From Streptomyces hygroscopicus subsp. hygroscopicus (lineage in GTDB: Bacteria; Actinomycetota; Actinomycetes; Streptomycetales; Streptomycetaceae): 64,000 bases of DNA. The notes beneath the pieces were generated by a model. The model was not told the origin of the DNA. It saw only the letters and a program-made list of their open reading frames with translations, and made no database searches. The stretch is taken from the NCBI RefSeq assembly GCF_030269125.1, contig NZ_BSSM01000023.1:50789-114788 (forward strand), read 5' to 3'. Of this stretch, positions 40,940-47,920 are shown one piece after another (the stretch's first letter is position 1; each line of letters begins with the position of its first letter). The translations under genes were made by a program, and so were the position numbers.

Positions 40940-42850
40940 TTGAACGCCACCCCCACCCCCGACGGCCGTTCCGGCGGTCCCGACGAACACGGGGCCGGCG
41001 CCCCGTTCGCCGAGGCGGTACCGCGGCAGCGCACGCGGGTCCCGGATCCGACCCGGCCGACCGGGCCCGGGGCGGAGCCGCTGGACGATCCCGACGCCGG
41101 GACCGCGGCGCGGGCCGCCGCCGTGGAGAACCTGTTGCGCTGCTGGGTACGGGAGACCGGGCTGCGCGCTCCGGTGACCGGCACCCTGCGCATCGCGCTG
41201 CCCGCCAGCGGTACGTGCCTGCTCGCACCGGTCCGGTACTGGTCCCCGACCGGCTGGCACCGCTTCGGACCGCCCCGGTTCGCCGACGCGCCCGACTCCG
41301 CGCCGGCCGTGGACGCCGCCACCCTCGCCGCGCTGCTCGCCCGGGAGAGCGCGGGCGACGACGGGGACCTCGTGGCGAGGGTGGCCGACTCCCTCCGGCG
41401 CACCGCCACCTTCGTCCGCGACCGGCGCGCACACCCCGCCGACGGCCCCGACCTCTTCCTCGGCGCCGAACAGGCCCTCCTCCTCGGCCACCCCCTGCAC
41501 CCCACCCCCAAGAGCCGCGAGGGCCTGACCGAGGAGGAGACCCCCCACTACTCACCGGAGTCGCGCGGCTCCTTCCCGCTGCACTGGATGGCCGTGGCCC
41601 CCGCGCTGCTCGCCACCGACTCGGCCTGGACCGAGCGCGGCCGCCTCGTCCCCGCCGACCACCTCGCCCGGCGTCTCGCCGGCACCGCCCTGCCCCTGCC
41701 CGACGGGTACACCGCGCTCCCGCTGCACCCCTGGCAGGCCCGCGAGGTACGGCACCGCGCCCCCGTCGCCGCGCTGCTCGACGCGGGACTCCTCAGGGAC
41801 CTCGGTCCGCACGGCCCCGCCTGGCACCCCACCTCCTCCGTGCGCACCGTGTACCGCTCCGGCGCTCCCGCCATGCTCAAGCTGTCGCTCGGCCTGCGCA
41901 TCACCAACTCCCGCCGGGAGAACCTGCGCAAGGAACTCCGGCGCGGGGTAGAGGTGCACCGGCTGCTGCGCACGGGACTGTTCCCGCAGTGGCGGGCCGT
42001 CCACCCCCGCTTCGACATCGTGCGCGACCCGGCGTGGCTCGCCGTGGACGACCCCGACGGTCTGCCGCTGCCCGGACTCGACGTCGTGATCCGGCACAAC
42101 CCCTTCACCCCGGCCGACGACGTCGGCTGTCTCGCCGGACTGGTCTCGCCCCGGCCGCTCGCCGAAGCCGCCCCCCGCGCCGACCCCGGGCCCACCCCCG
42201 GCACCCGTCCCACCGGCCCCTTTGCGCCCATGCGGTCCCGGCTCTCCCATCTCCTCGGGCGCCTCGCCACCCGCACCGGCCGCCCCCTCCCCGCCGTCGC
42301 CACGGAATGGTTCCTGCGCTACCTGGAGCAGGTCGTCCGCCCCGTTCTCTGGCTGGACGCCGAGGCGGGCATCGCCCTCGAAGCCCACCAGCAGAACACC
42401 CTCGTCCTGCTCGACCACGACGGCTGGCCCGCGGGCGGCCGCTACCGGGACAACCAGGGCTACTACTTCCGCGCCTCCCGCCGCGCCGAACTCGACGCCC
42501 GGCTGCCCGGGATCGGCGAGCACAGCGACACCTTCGTCTCCGACGAGGTCACCGACGAGCGCTTCGCCTACTACCTCGCGGTCAACAACGTCTTCGGCCT
42601 GATCGGTGCCCTCGGCTCCCAGCACCTCGCCGACGAGCGGCTTCTCCTCGCCGCGTTCCGCCGCTTCCTCACCGGCCTCGCCACCGGCCCCGCGGCCCTG
42701 CGCACCCCCCTGCCCGCCCGGCTGCTCGACTCGCCCGTCCTGCGCTGCAAGGCCAACCTGCTGACCAGGCTCCACGGGCTGGACGAACTCGTCGGCCCGG
42801 TCGACACCCAGTCCGTGTACGTCACCATCGCCAACCCCCTTCACCCGTAA
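40940..42850 (+). CDS. IucA/IucC-family NIS synthetase
   Basis: A 636-aa NRPS-independent siderophore synthetase. It joins a carboxylate (often citrate) to an amine or amino acid using ATP. Typical motifs are HPLHPTPKSREGLTEEE, LPLHPWQAREV, SVRTVYR, MLKLSLGLRITNSRREN, EAHQQNTLVLL and the FhuF-like end (KANLLTRLHGLDE). The start is TTG 40940, with GAGGAG 5 nt upstream. The first 45 residues are disordered. It is one of three genes that could build a carboxylate siderophore with diaminobutyrate. Confidence 0.92.
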   Translation: MNATPTPDGRSGGPDEHGAGAPFAEAVPRQRTRVPDPTRPTGPGAEPLDDPDAGTAARAAAVENLLRCWVRETGLRAPVTGTLRIALPASGTCLLAPVRYWSPTGWHRFGPPRFADAPDSAPAVDAATLAALLARESAGDDGDLVARVADSLRRTATFVRDRRAHPADGPDLFLGAEQALLLGHPLHPTPKSREGLTEEETPHYSPESRGSFPLHWMAVAPALLATDSAWTERGRLVPADHLARRLAGTALPLPDGYTALPLHPWQAREVRHRAPVAALLDAGLLRDLGPHGPAWHPTSSVRTVYRSGAPAMLKLSLGLRITNSRRENLRKELRRGVEVHRLLRTGLFPQWRAVHPRFDIVRDPAWLAVDDPDGLPLPGLDVVIRHNPFTPADDVGCLAGLVSPRPLAEAAPRADPGPTPGTRPTGPFAPMRSRLSHLLGRLATRTGRPLPAVATEWFLRYLEQVVRPVLWLDAEAGIALEAHQQNTLVLLDHDGWPAGGRYRDNQGYYFRASRRAELDARLPGIGEHSDTFVSDEVTDERFAYYLAVNNVFGLIGALGSQHLADERLLLAAFRRFLTGLATGPAALRTPLPARLLDSPVLRCKANLLTRLHGLDELVGPVDTQSVYVTIANPLHP

Positions 42851-42881
42851 GGCCCTTTCTCAGCGCAGAGAGGAACCCGCC

Positions 42882-43613
42882 GTGCCGCCCACCGACGTGC
42901 GCACCGCCCCCACCGAGTTCCTGGACCTCTTCACCGACGGGACCACCGAGTTCACCGGCCGGACAGCCGAGTTCACCGATGGGACCACTGAGTTCACCGG
43001 CCGGGCCGCGGAGTTCACCGGCCGGTCCGCGGAGTTCGCCAACGACGCCCTCGACGGCCTCCACGCCTGGGGGCCGGCGCGAACCCCCGTCGGCACCTTC
43101 CGGCTGACGCCCGTGCGCCTCGACCGGGACCTGCCGCTCGTGCACCGCTGGATGAACGACCCCGCCGTCGCCGAGTTCTGGGAGCTGGCCGGTCCCCGGC
43201 ACCGCACGGCCGGCCACCTGCGCGCCCAACTCGACGGCGACGGCCGCAGCGTGCCCTGCCTCGGTGTCCTGGACGGCACCCCGATGAGCTACTGGGAGAT
43301 CTACCGGGCCGACCTCGATCCCCTGGCCCTGCACTACCCCGTGCTGCCCCACGACACCGGCATCCACCTGCTCCTCGGCGCGGCAGGCGACCGCGGCCGG
43401 GGGCTCGGCTCCGCCCTGCTCAGGGCCGTGGCCGACCTCGTGCTCGACCGGCGCCCCGCCTGCGCCCGCGTCGTGGCCGAACCCGATCACCGCAACACGC
43501 CGTCCCTCGCCGCGTTCCTCGGCGCGGGTTTCCGGTACGCGGCCGAGGTCGAGCTGCCCGGCAAGCGGGCCGCGCTCATGATCCGGGACCGGGTGCTGCG
43601 CGATGTGCTGTAG
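42882..43613 (+). CDS. Siderophore-type GNAT acyltransferase (RhbD/IucB-like)
   Basis: A 243-aa protein. Residues about 65-240 are the AlcB/IucB-type acetyltransferase domain: PLVHRWMNDPAVAEFWELAG, YWEIYRADLDPLALHY, and the CoA loop region DRGRGLGSALLRAV. Partners in RhbD/IucB loci acylate hydroxylamines or amines of the siderophore backbone. The N-terminal 60 residues carry a heptapeptide repeat built on EFTGR. GTG 42882 starts 31 bp after the NIS synthetase, so they are co-transcribed. Confidence 0.87.
   Translation: MPPTDVRTAPTEFLDLFTDGTTEFTGRTAEFTDGTTEFTGRAAEFTGRSAEFANDALDGLHAWGPARTPVGTFRLTPVRLDRDLPLVHRWMNDPAVAEFWELAGPRHRTAGHLRAQLDGDGRSVPCLGVLDGTPMSYWEIYRADLDPLALHYPVLPHDTGIHLLLGAAGDRGRGLGSALLRAVADLVLDRRPACARVVAEPDHRNTPSLAAFLGAGFRYAAEVELPGKRAALMIRDRVLRDVL
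42948..43031 (+). repeat. Four 21-bp tandem repeats in the acyltransferase N terminus
   Basis: Four consecutive 21-bp units each begin GAGTTCACCG and encode EFTGRTA, EFTDGTT, EFTGRAA and EFTGRSA. They stay in frame, so copy number can vary without breaking the gene. Confidence 0.85.
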
Positions 43614-43689
43614 CGTCGAGTGAGCGGGGTCTCACCATGGGTGTGAACCGCCTCCGTTTGTCGGTCCCGGGCCGTAGGGTGGTCGGGCT

Positions 43690-45666
43690 ATGACGAAGCC
43701 CTCCCTCCCCGAACTCCTGCACGCCGCCGTCGCCGCGGTCGGCGGCACGGAGCGCCCCGGCCAGGTGACCATGGCCGAATCGGTCGCCGAGGCGATCGAC
43801 GACGGATCCCACCTGCTGGTCCAGGCCGGCACCGGCACCGGAAAGTCGCTGGGCTACCTCGTGCCCGCGCTCGCGCACGGGGAGAGAGTCGTCGTCGCGA
43901 CGGCCACCCTCGCCCTCCAGCGCCAGCTGGTGGAGCGCGACCTGCCGCGCACCGTCGACGCCCTGCACCCGCTGCTGCGCCGCCGCCCCGAGTTCGCCAT
44001 GCTCAAGGGCCGCTCCAACTACCTGTGCCTGCACCGGTTGCACGAAGGCATGCCGCAGGACGAGGAGGACGGCCTCTTCGACCAGTTCGAGGCCGCCGTG
44101 CCCACCAGCAAGCTGGGCCAGGACCTGCTGCGGCTGCGCGACTGGTCCGACGAGACGGAGACCGGCGACCGGGACGACCTCACCCCGGGTGTCTCGGACC
44201 GCGCCTGGGCGCAGGTGTCGGTGTCCTCGCGGGAGTGCCTGGGCGCCACCAAGTGCGCGTACGGCGCCGAGTGCTTCGCGGAGGCGGCCCGCGAGCGCGC
44301 CAAGCTCGCCGAGGTCGTCGTCACCAACCACGCGCTGCTGGCCATCGACGCCATCGAGGGCGCCCCGGTGCTGCCCCAGCACGAGGTGCTGATCGTGGAC
44401 GAGGCCCATGAACTCGTCTCCCGGGTCACCGGTGTCGCCACCGGCGAACTGACCCCCGGCCAGGTCAACCGCGCCGTGCGCCGCGCCGCGAAACTGGTCA
44501 ACGAGAAGGCGGCCGACCAGCTCCAGACCGCCGCCGAGGGCTTCGAGCGGCTGATGGAGCTGGCCCTGCCGGGCCGCCTGGAGGAGATCCCGGAGGACCT
44601 CGGCTACGCCCTGATGACCCTGCGGGACGCCTCCCGTACGGTCATCTCCGCCATCGGCGCCACCCGCGACAAGTCCGTCCAGGACGAGGACGCCGTCCGC
44701 AAGCAGGCCCTGGCCTCGGTCGAGACGGTCCACGACGTGGCGGAGCGGGTGCTGAACGGCTCGGAGTGGGACGTCGTCTGGTACGAGCGGCACGACCGCT
44801 TCGGCGCCTCCCTGCGCATCGCCCCCATGTCGGTCTCGGGCCTGCTCCGCGAGAAGCTGTTCGCCGACCGCGCCGTCGTCCTCACCTCCGCGACCCTCAA
44901 GCTGGGCGGTGACTTCAACGGCGTCGGCGCCTCCCTGGGCCTCGGCCCCGAGGGCGTCGAGGGCGAGGACCTGCCGCAGTGGAAGGGGGTCGACGTCGGC
45001 TCCCCCTTCGACTACCGCAAGCAGGGCATCCTGTACGTCGCCAAGCATCTGGCCCGCCCCGCGCGGGACGGCGAGCGCGGCGACATGCTCGACGAGCTCA
45101 CCGAGCTGATCCAGGCGGCCGGGGGCCGTACCCTCGGGCTGTTCTCCTCCATGCGGGCCGCCCAGCTCGCCGCGGAGGAGCTGCGCTCGCGGATCCCGGA
45201 GTACCCGATCCTGCTCCAGGGCGAGGAGACGCTCGGCGAGCTGATCAAGAACTTCGCGGCCGACCCGAAGACCTGTCTCTTCGGCACGCTGTCGCTGTGG
45301 CAGGGCGTGGACGTACCAGGGCCCAGCTGTCAGCTGGTCGTCATGGACAAGATCCCGTTCCCGCGCCCCGACGATCCGCTGATGAGCGCCCGCCAGAAGG
45401 CGGTGGAGGACGCGGGCGGCAACGGCTTCATGGCGGTGGCCGCCACTCACGCGGCCCTGCTGATGGCGCAGGGCGCCGGCCGTCTCGTCCGCGCGTCGGG
45501 GGACCGGGGCGTGGTCGCCGTACTGGACCAGCGGCTGGCGACGGCGCGCTACGGCGGATACCTCAAGGCGTCCCTGCCGGACTTCTGGTACACCACGGAC
45601 CCCCACCAGGTCCGCAGGTCGCTCTCGGCGATCGACGCGGCGGCGAAGCAGGCGGAGGCCGAGTGA
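43690..45666 (+). CDS. dinG: DinG/YoaA-type ATP-dependent DNA helicase
   Basis: A 658-aa superfamily 2, XPD-like helicase. Walker A is QAGTGTGKSLGYL (K52), Walker B is LIVDEAHELVS, and motif VI is in MAQGAGRLVRASGDRG. The four Fe-S cysteines lie in part in SSRECLGATKCAYGAEC plus SNYLCLHR upstream. It unwinds R-loops, forks and other structures in DNA repair. It is convergent with lexA. I saw no SOS box upstream of this gene. Confidence 0.9.
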   Translation: MTKPSLPELLHAAVAAVGGTERPGQVTMAESVAEAIDDGSHLLVQAGTGTGKSLGYLVPALAHGERVVVATATLALQRQLVERDLPRTVDALHPLLRRRPEFAMLKGRSNYLCLHRLHEGMPQDEEDGLFDQFEAAVPTSKLGQDLLRLRDWSDETETGDRDDLTPGVSDRAWAQVSVSSRECLGATKCAYGAECFAEAARERAKLAEVVVTNHALLAIDAIEGAPVLPQHEVLIVDEAHELVSRVTGVATGELTPGQVNRAVRRAAKLVNEKAADQLQTAAEGFERLMELALPGRLEEIPEDLGYALMTLRDASRTVISAIGATRDKSVQDEDAVRKQALASVETVHDVAERVLNGSEWDVVWYERHDRFGASLRIAPMSVSGLLREKLFADRAVVLTSATLKLGGDFNGVGASLGLGPEGVEGEDLPQWKGVDVGSPFDYRKQGILYVAKHLARPARDGERGDMLDELTELIQAAGGRTLGLFSSMRAAQLAAEELRSRIPEYPILLQGEETLGELIKNFAADPKTCLFGTLSLWQGVDVPGPSCQLVVMDKIPFPRPDDPLMSARQKAVEDAGGNGFMAVAATHAALLMAQGAGRLVRASGDRGVVAVLDQRLATARYGGYLKASLPDFWYTTDPHQVRRSLSAIDAAAKQAEAE

Positions 45667-45702
45667 GCGGGAGGCGCCCGAGCGTGCCCTGAGAAACGGG
45701 CA

Positions 45703-45736
45703 GGGCCCCGGAACCGGCGCAGGGGTTCCGGGGCCC
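45703..45736. terminator. Bidirectional terminator between dinG and lexA
   Basis: GGGCCCCGGAACC and its exact complement make a 13-bp stem with an 8-nt loop between two convergent genes. Confidence 0.8.
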
Positions 45737-45771
45737 GGTCAGGGAGCGAGCGGGTCCGCTCGCCGCGGGCG

Positions 45772-46551
45772 TCAGACGCGCCGCAGTACGGCGACCACCT
45801 TGCCCAGGATGGTGGCGTCGTCGCCGGGGATCGGCTCGTAGGCCGCGTTGTGCGGGAGGAGCCAGACGTGGCCGTCCTCGCGCTTGAAGCGCTTCACCGT
45901 GGCCTCGCCGTCCAGCATGGCGGCCACGATGTCGCCGTTCTCCGCGACCGGCTGGCGACGGACGGTGACCCAGTCGCCGTCGCAGATCGCGGCCTCGATC
46001 ATGGAGTCGCCGACGACCTTGAGGACGAACAGCTCACCGTCGCCGACGAGCTGGCGGGGGAGGGGGAAGACGTCCTCGACGGACTCCTCCGCGAGGATCG
46101 GGCCACCGGCGGCGATCCGGCCGACCAGCGGGACGTACGACGCGGCGGGCTTGCCGCTGGTGTCCGTGGGCTGCACCGACACCGCCTGGTCGGAACCGCG
46201 CACCTCGTAGGCGCGCGGGCGGTGCGGGTCGCGACGCAGGAAGCCCTTGCGCTCCAGTGCCATCAGCTGGTGTGCCACGGAGGAGGTGCTGGAGAGGCCG
46301 ACGGCCTGGCCGATCTCGCGCATCGACGGCGGGTATCCGCGCCGCTGCACGGAGTCCCTGATGACCTCGATCACCCGGCGCTGCCGGTCGGTGAGTCCGG
46401 AGCTGTCCGCCCGGATGCCTGGAGGTCGGCCCGGCAGGGAGCGCCGCTGCCCCTCGGGATTCGTGGCTTCGTTCATCGCGTGTACCGGCTCGACTCGGCC
46501 CTGGGAGCGGTCCTGGGCGGTGATGGTGGCACTGTCTGCGGTGGTGGTCAC
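45772..46551 (-). CDS. lexA: SOS repressor LexA
   Basis: A 259-aa repressor. The winged helix (SMREIGQAVGLSSTSSVAHQ) is followed by the S24 self-cleaving domain. The cleavage site is Ala148-Gly149 in RIAAGGP, the nucleophile is Ser183 in VVGDSMIEA, and the general base is Lys220 in DGEATVKRF. The N-terminal 45 residues are an extension common in Streptomyces. GTG 46551 follows AGAGGGG. An SOS box 60 bp upstream indicates autoregulation. Confidence 0.95.
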   Translation of the reverse strand: MTTTADSATITAQDRSQGRVEPVHAMNEATNPEGQRRSLPGRPPGIRADSSGLTDRQRRVIEVIRDSVQRRGYPPSMREIGQAVGLSSTSSVAHQLMALERKGFLRRDPHRPRAYEVRGSDQAVSVQPTDTSGKPAASYVPLVGRIAAGGPILAEESVEDVFPLPRQLVGDGELFVLKVVGDSMIEAAICDGDWVTVRRQPVAENGDIVAAMLDGEATVKRFKREDGHVWLLPHNAAYEPIPGDDATILGKVVAVLRRV

Positions 46552-46610
46552 GTCGGCCCCTCTCGATGGTCTCCCTGCTGGACAACGGTAGTTGCTTTCG
46601 AAAGGTTGCG

Positions 46611-46626
46611 CCAAACACACGTTCGA
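46611..46626 (-). promoter_or_regulatory. LexA-binding SOS box upstream of lexA
   Basis: On the lexA strand the site reads TCGAACGTGTGTTTGG, matching the actinobacterial SOS consensus TCGAAC-N4-GTTCGA in the left half and GTT of the right half. Confidence 0.7.
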
Positions 46627-47049
46627 GTGAAAAAGTGCGATTCACCTGTTGCGATCGCGTGCTTGGGTGTATGGCTGACGCGGCATCCGGCGGGCGAAAG
46701 CGTTCATTGTGGGTCGTTGTACTCTTTCCCGCCGGGGTTGTCGGCCTCGTGGGCGCTTCCCCATCCTGCCATCCGGGACCCGGTCCGCCGGGACGAGGGG
46801 TCCGTTCTGCGCCGGAGTCCTACGCGTCCTCCGTGCGGCGCCCACGGTATCTCCGCAAGCGTCACGGCGACACGGTTGTGCGCCCGCGTGTCCCCGCGGC
46901 CCGGTGTCCGCCGTGCTCCGGCGGGCGAGTGCCGGGGGCCGGCCTCGGGCTGTCCGGATGGCCGCGCGGGCGCTTCGGACGGCGGTGAGGGCGCTTCGGG
47001 CGCCGTTCTCCCTCGACACGCGCCCCGGCCTCGGCGAATGGGCCGATCC
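46627..47049. other. Intergenic region between lexA and the nrdR promoter
   Basis: About 420 bp without a gene I can support. An ATG at 46671 opens a plus-strand frame of 105 codons with one hydrophobic stretch, but it lacks a ribosome site and turns into Arg/Pro/Gly-rich shadow-like sequence. No cobalamin riboswitch is visible. Confidence 0.4.
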
Positions 47050-47093
47050 CCACATCTAGTGGTTGGATGGCTACAGCGGCCCACAAGTTGTGG
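47050..47093 (+). promoter_or_regulatory. Two NrdR boxes upstream of nrdR-nrdJ
   Basis: CCACATCTAGTGG (47050-47062) and CCACAAGTTGTGG (47081-47093) are near-palindromes whose centres are 31 bp apart, i.e. three helical turns. Paired boxes with this spacing are characteristic of NrdR-controlled ribonucleotide reductase promoters. Confidence 0.75.
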
Positions 47094-47201
47094 TGACCTC
47101 GGTCGGGGGCGGCTCCACGATCGCCTATGCTTAGGGCTGCTTCGCGGGGCCCCTGGGGCTCGGCGAGGCTGTTGAGTCTGCTGTGAGGAGGGTTGGAGAT
47201 C

Positions 47202-47756
47202 ATGCACTGCCCCTTCTGCAGGCACCCCGACAGCCGTGTGGTCGACAGTCGTACGACCGACGACGGCACGTCGATCCGCAGGCGCCGCCAGTGCCCCGAC
47301 TGCTCCCGTCGTTTCACGACCGTGGAGACGTGCTCGCTCATGGTGGTGAAGCGGTCCGGGGTCACCGAGCCCTTCAGCCGTACCAAGGTCATCAACGGCG
47401 TGCGCAAGGCATGCCAGGGACGGCCTGTCACCGAGGACGCGCTCGCCCAGCTCGGCCAGCGGGTCGAGGAGGCGGTGCGGGCCACCGGGAGCGCCGAGCT
47501 GACCACCCATGACGTGGGTCTGGCCATACTCGGTCCGCTGCAGGAGCTCGACCTCGTCGCCTACCTGCGGTTCGCCTCGGTCTACCGGGCGTTCGACTCG
47601 CTCGAGGACTTCGAGGCCGCGATCGCGGAGCTGAGGCAGGCGACGCACGGCCCCGCCGCGGGCGAGGCGGACGGGACGGCCGCGGGGAGCCAGGAAGACG
47701 AACGCGGGACCGGCGGGACCACCCAGGTCCCCCAGCCCGCGCACGCCGCCGACTGA
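47202..47756 (+). CDS. nrdR: Ribonucleotide reductase repressor NrdR
   Basis: A 184-aa repressor. The N-terminal zinc ribbon has CPFC and CPDC pairs (HCPFCRHPDSRVVDSR, RRQCPDCSRRFTTVE). The ATP-cone (VVKRSGVTEPFSRTKVINGV) senses ATP/dATP. It represses ribonucleotide reductase operons through paired NrdR boxes. The C-terminal tail of 35 residues is Gly/Glu-rich. ATG 47202 is chosen over TTG 47193. nrdJ follows 165 bp downstream. Confidence 0.96.
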   Translation: MHCPFCRHPDSRVVDSRTTDDGTSIRRRRQCPDCSRRFTTVETCSLMVVKRSGVTEPFSRTKVINGVRKACQGRPVTEDALAQLGQRVEEAVRATGSAELTTHDVGLAILGPLQELDLVAYLRFASVYRAFDSLEDFEAAIAELRQATHGPAAGEADGTAAGSQEDERGTGGTTQVPQPAHAAD

Positions 47757-47920
47757 CCGGCGCGCGGAGACGGGGAGAGGGCCCCGACTCCAGCCGCGAG
47801 GCGGCGACCGAAGACCTGTTGCGGGTGGCAGCTGAGGGTGCCCGCAACACCAGACAGAACACCGTGCCACGGGAACAATCGGGGCACTTCAGGGCGTTTT
47901 TGCCCGTACAGGGAGGCGGC

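Noticed and set aside
43614..43689. SOS box upstream of dinG
   Set aside because: No TCGAAC-N4-GTTCGA-like sequence was found in the short upstream region.
46671..46988. A 105-codon plus-strand frame between lexA and nrdR, possibly a LysM-type SOS protein
   Set aside because: It has one hydrophobic stretch but no ribosome site and no LysM repeat; the later part is shadow-like.
46627..47201. Possible cobalamin riboswitch before nrdR-nrdJ
   Set aside because: I looked because NrdJ uses B12, but saw no B12-box-like conserved core; control is better explained by the NrdR boxes.
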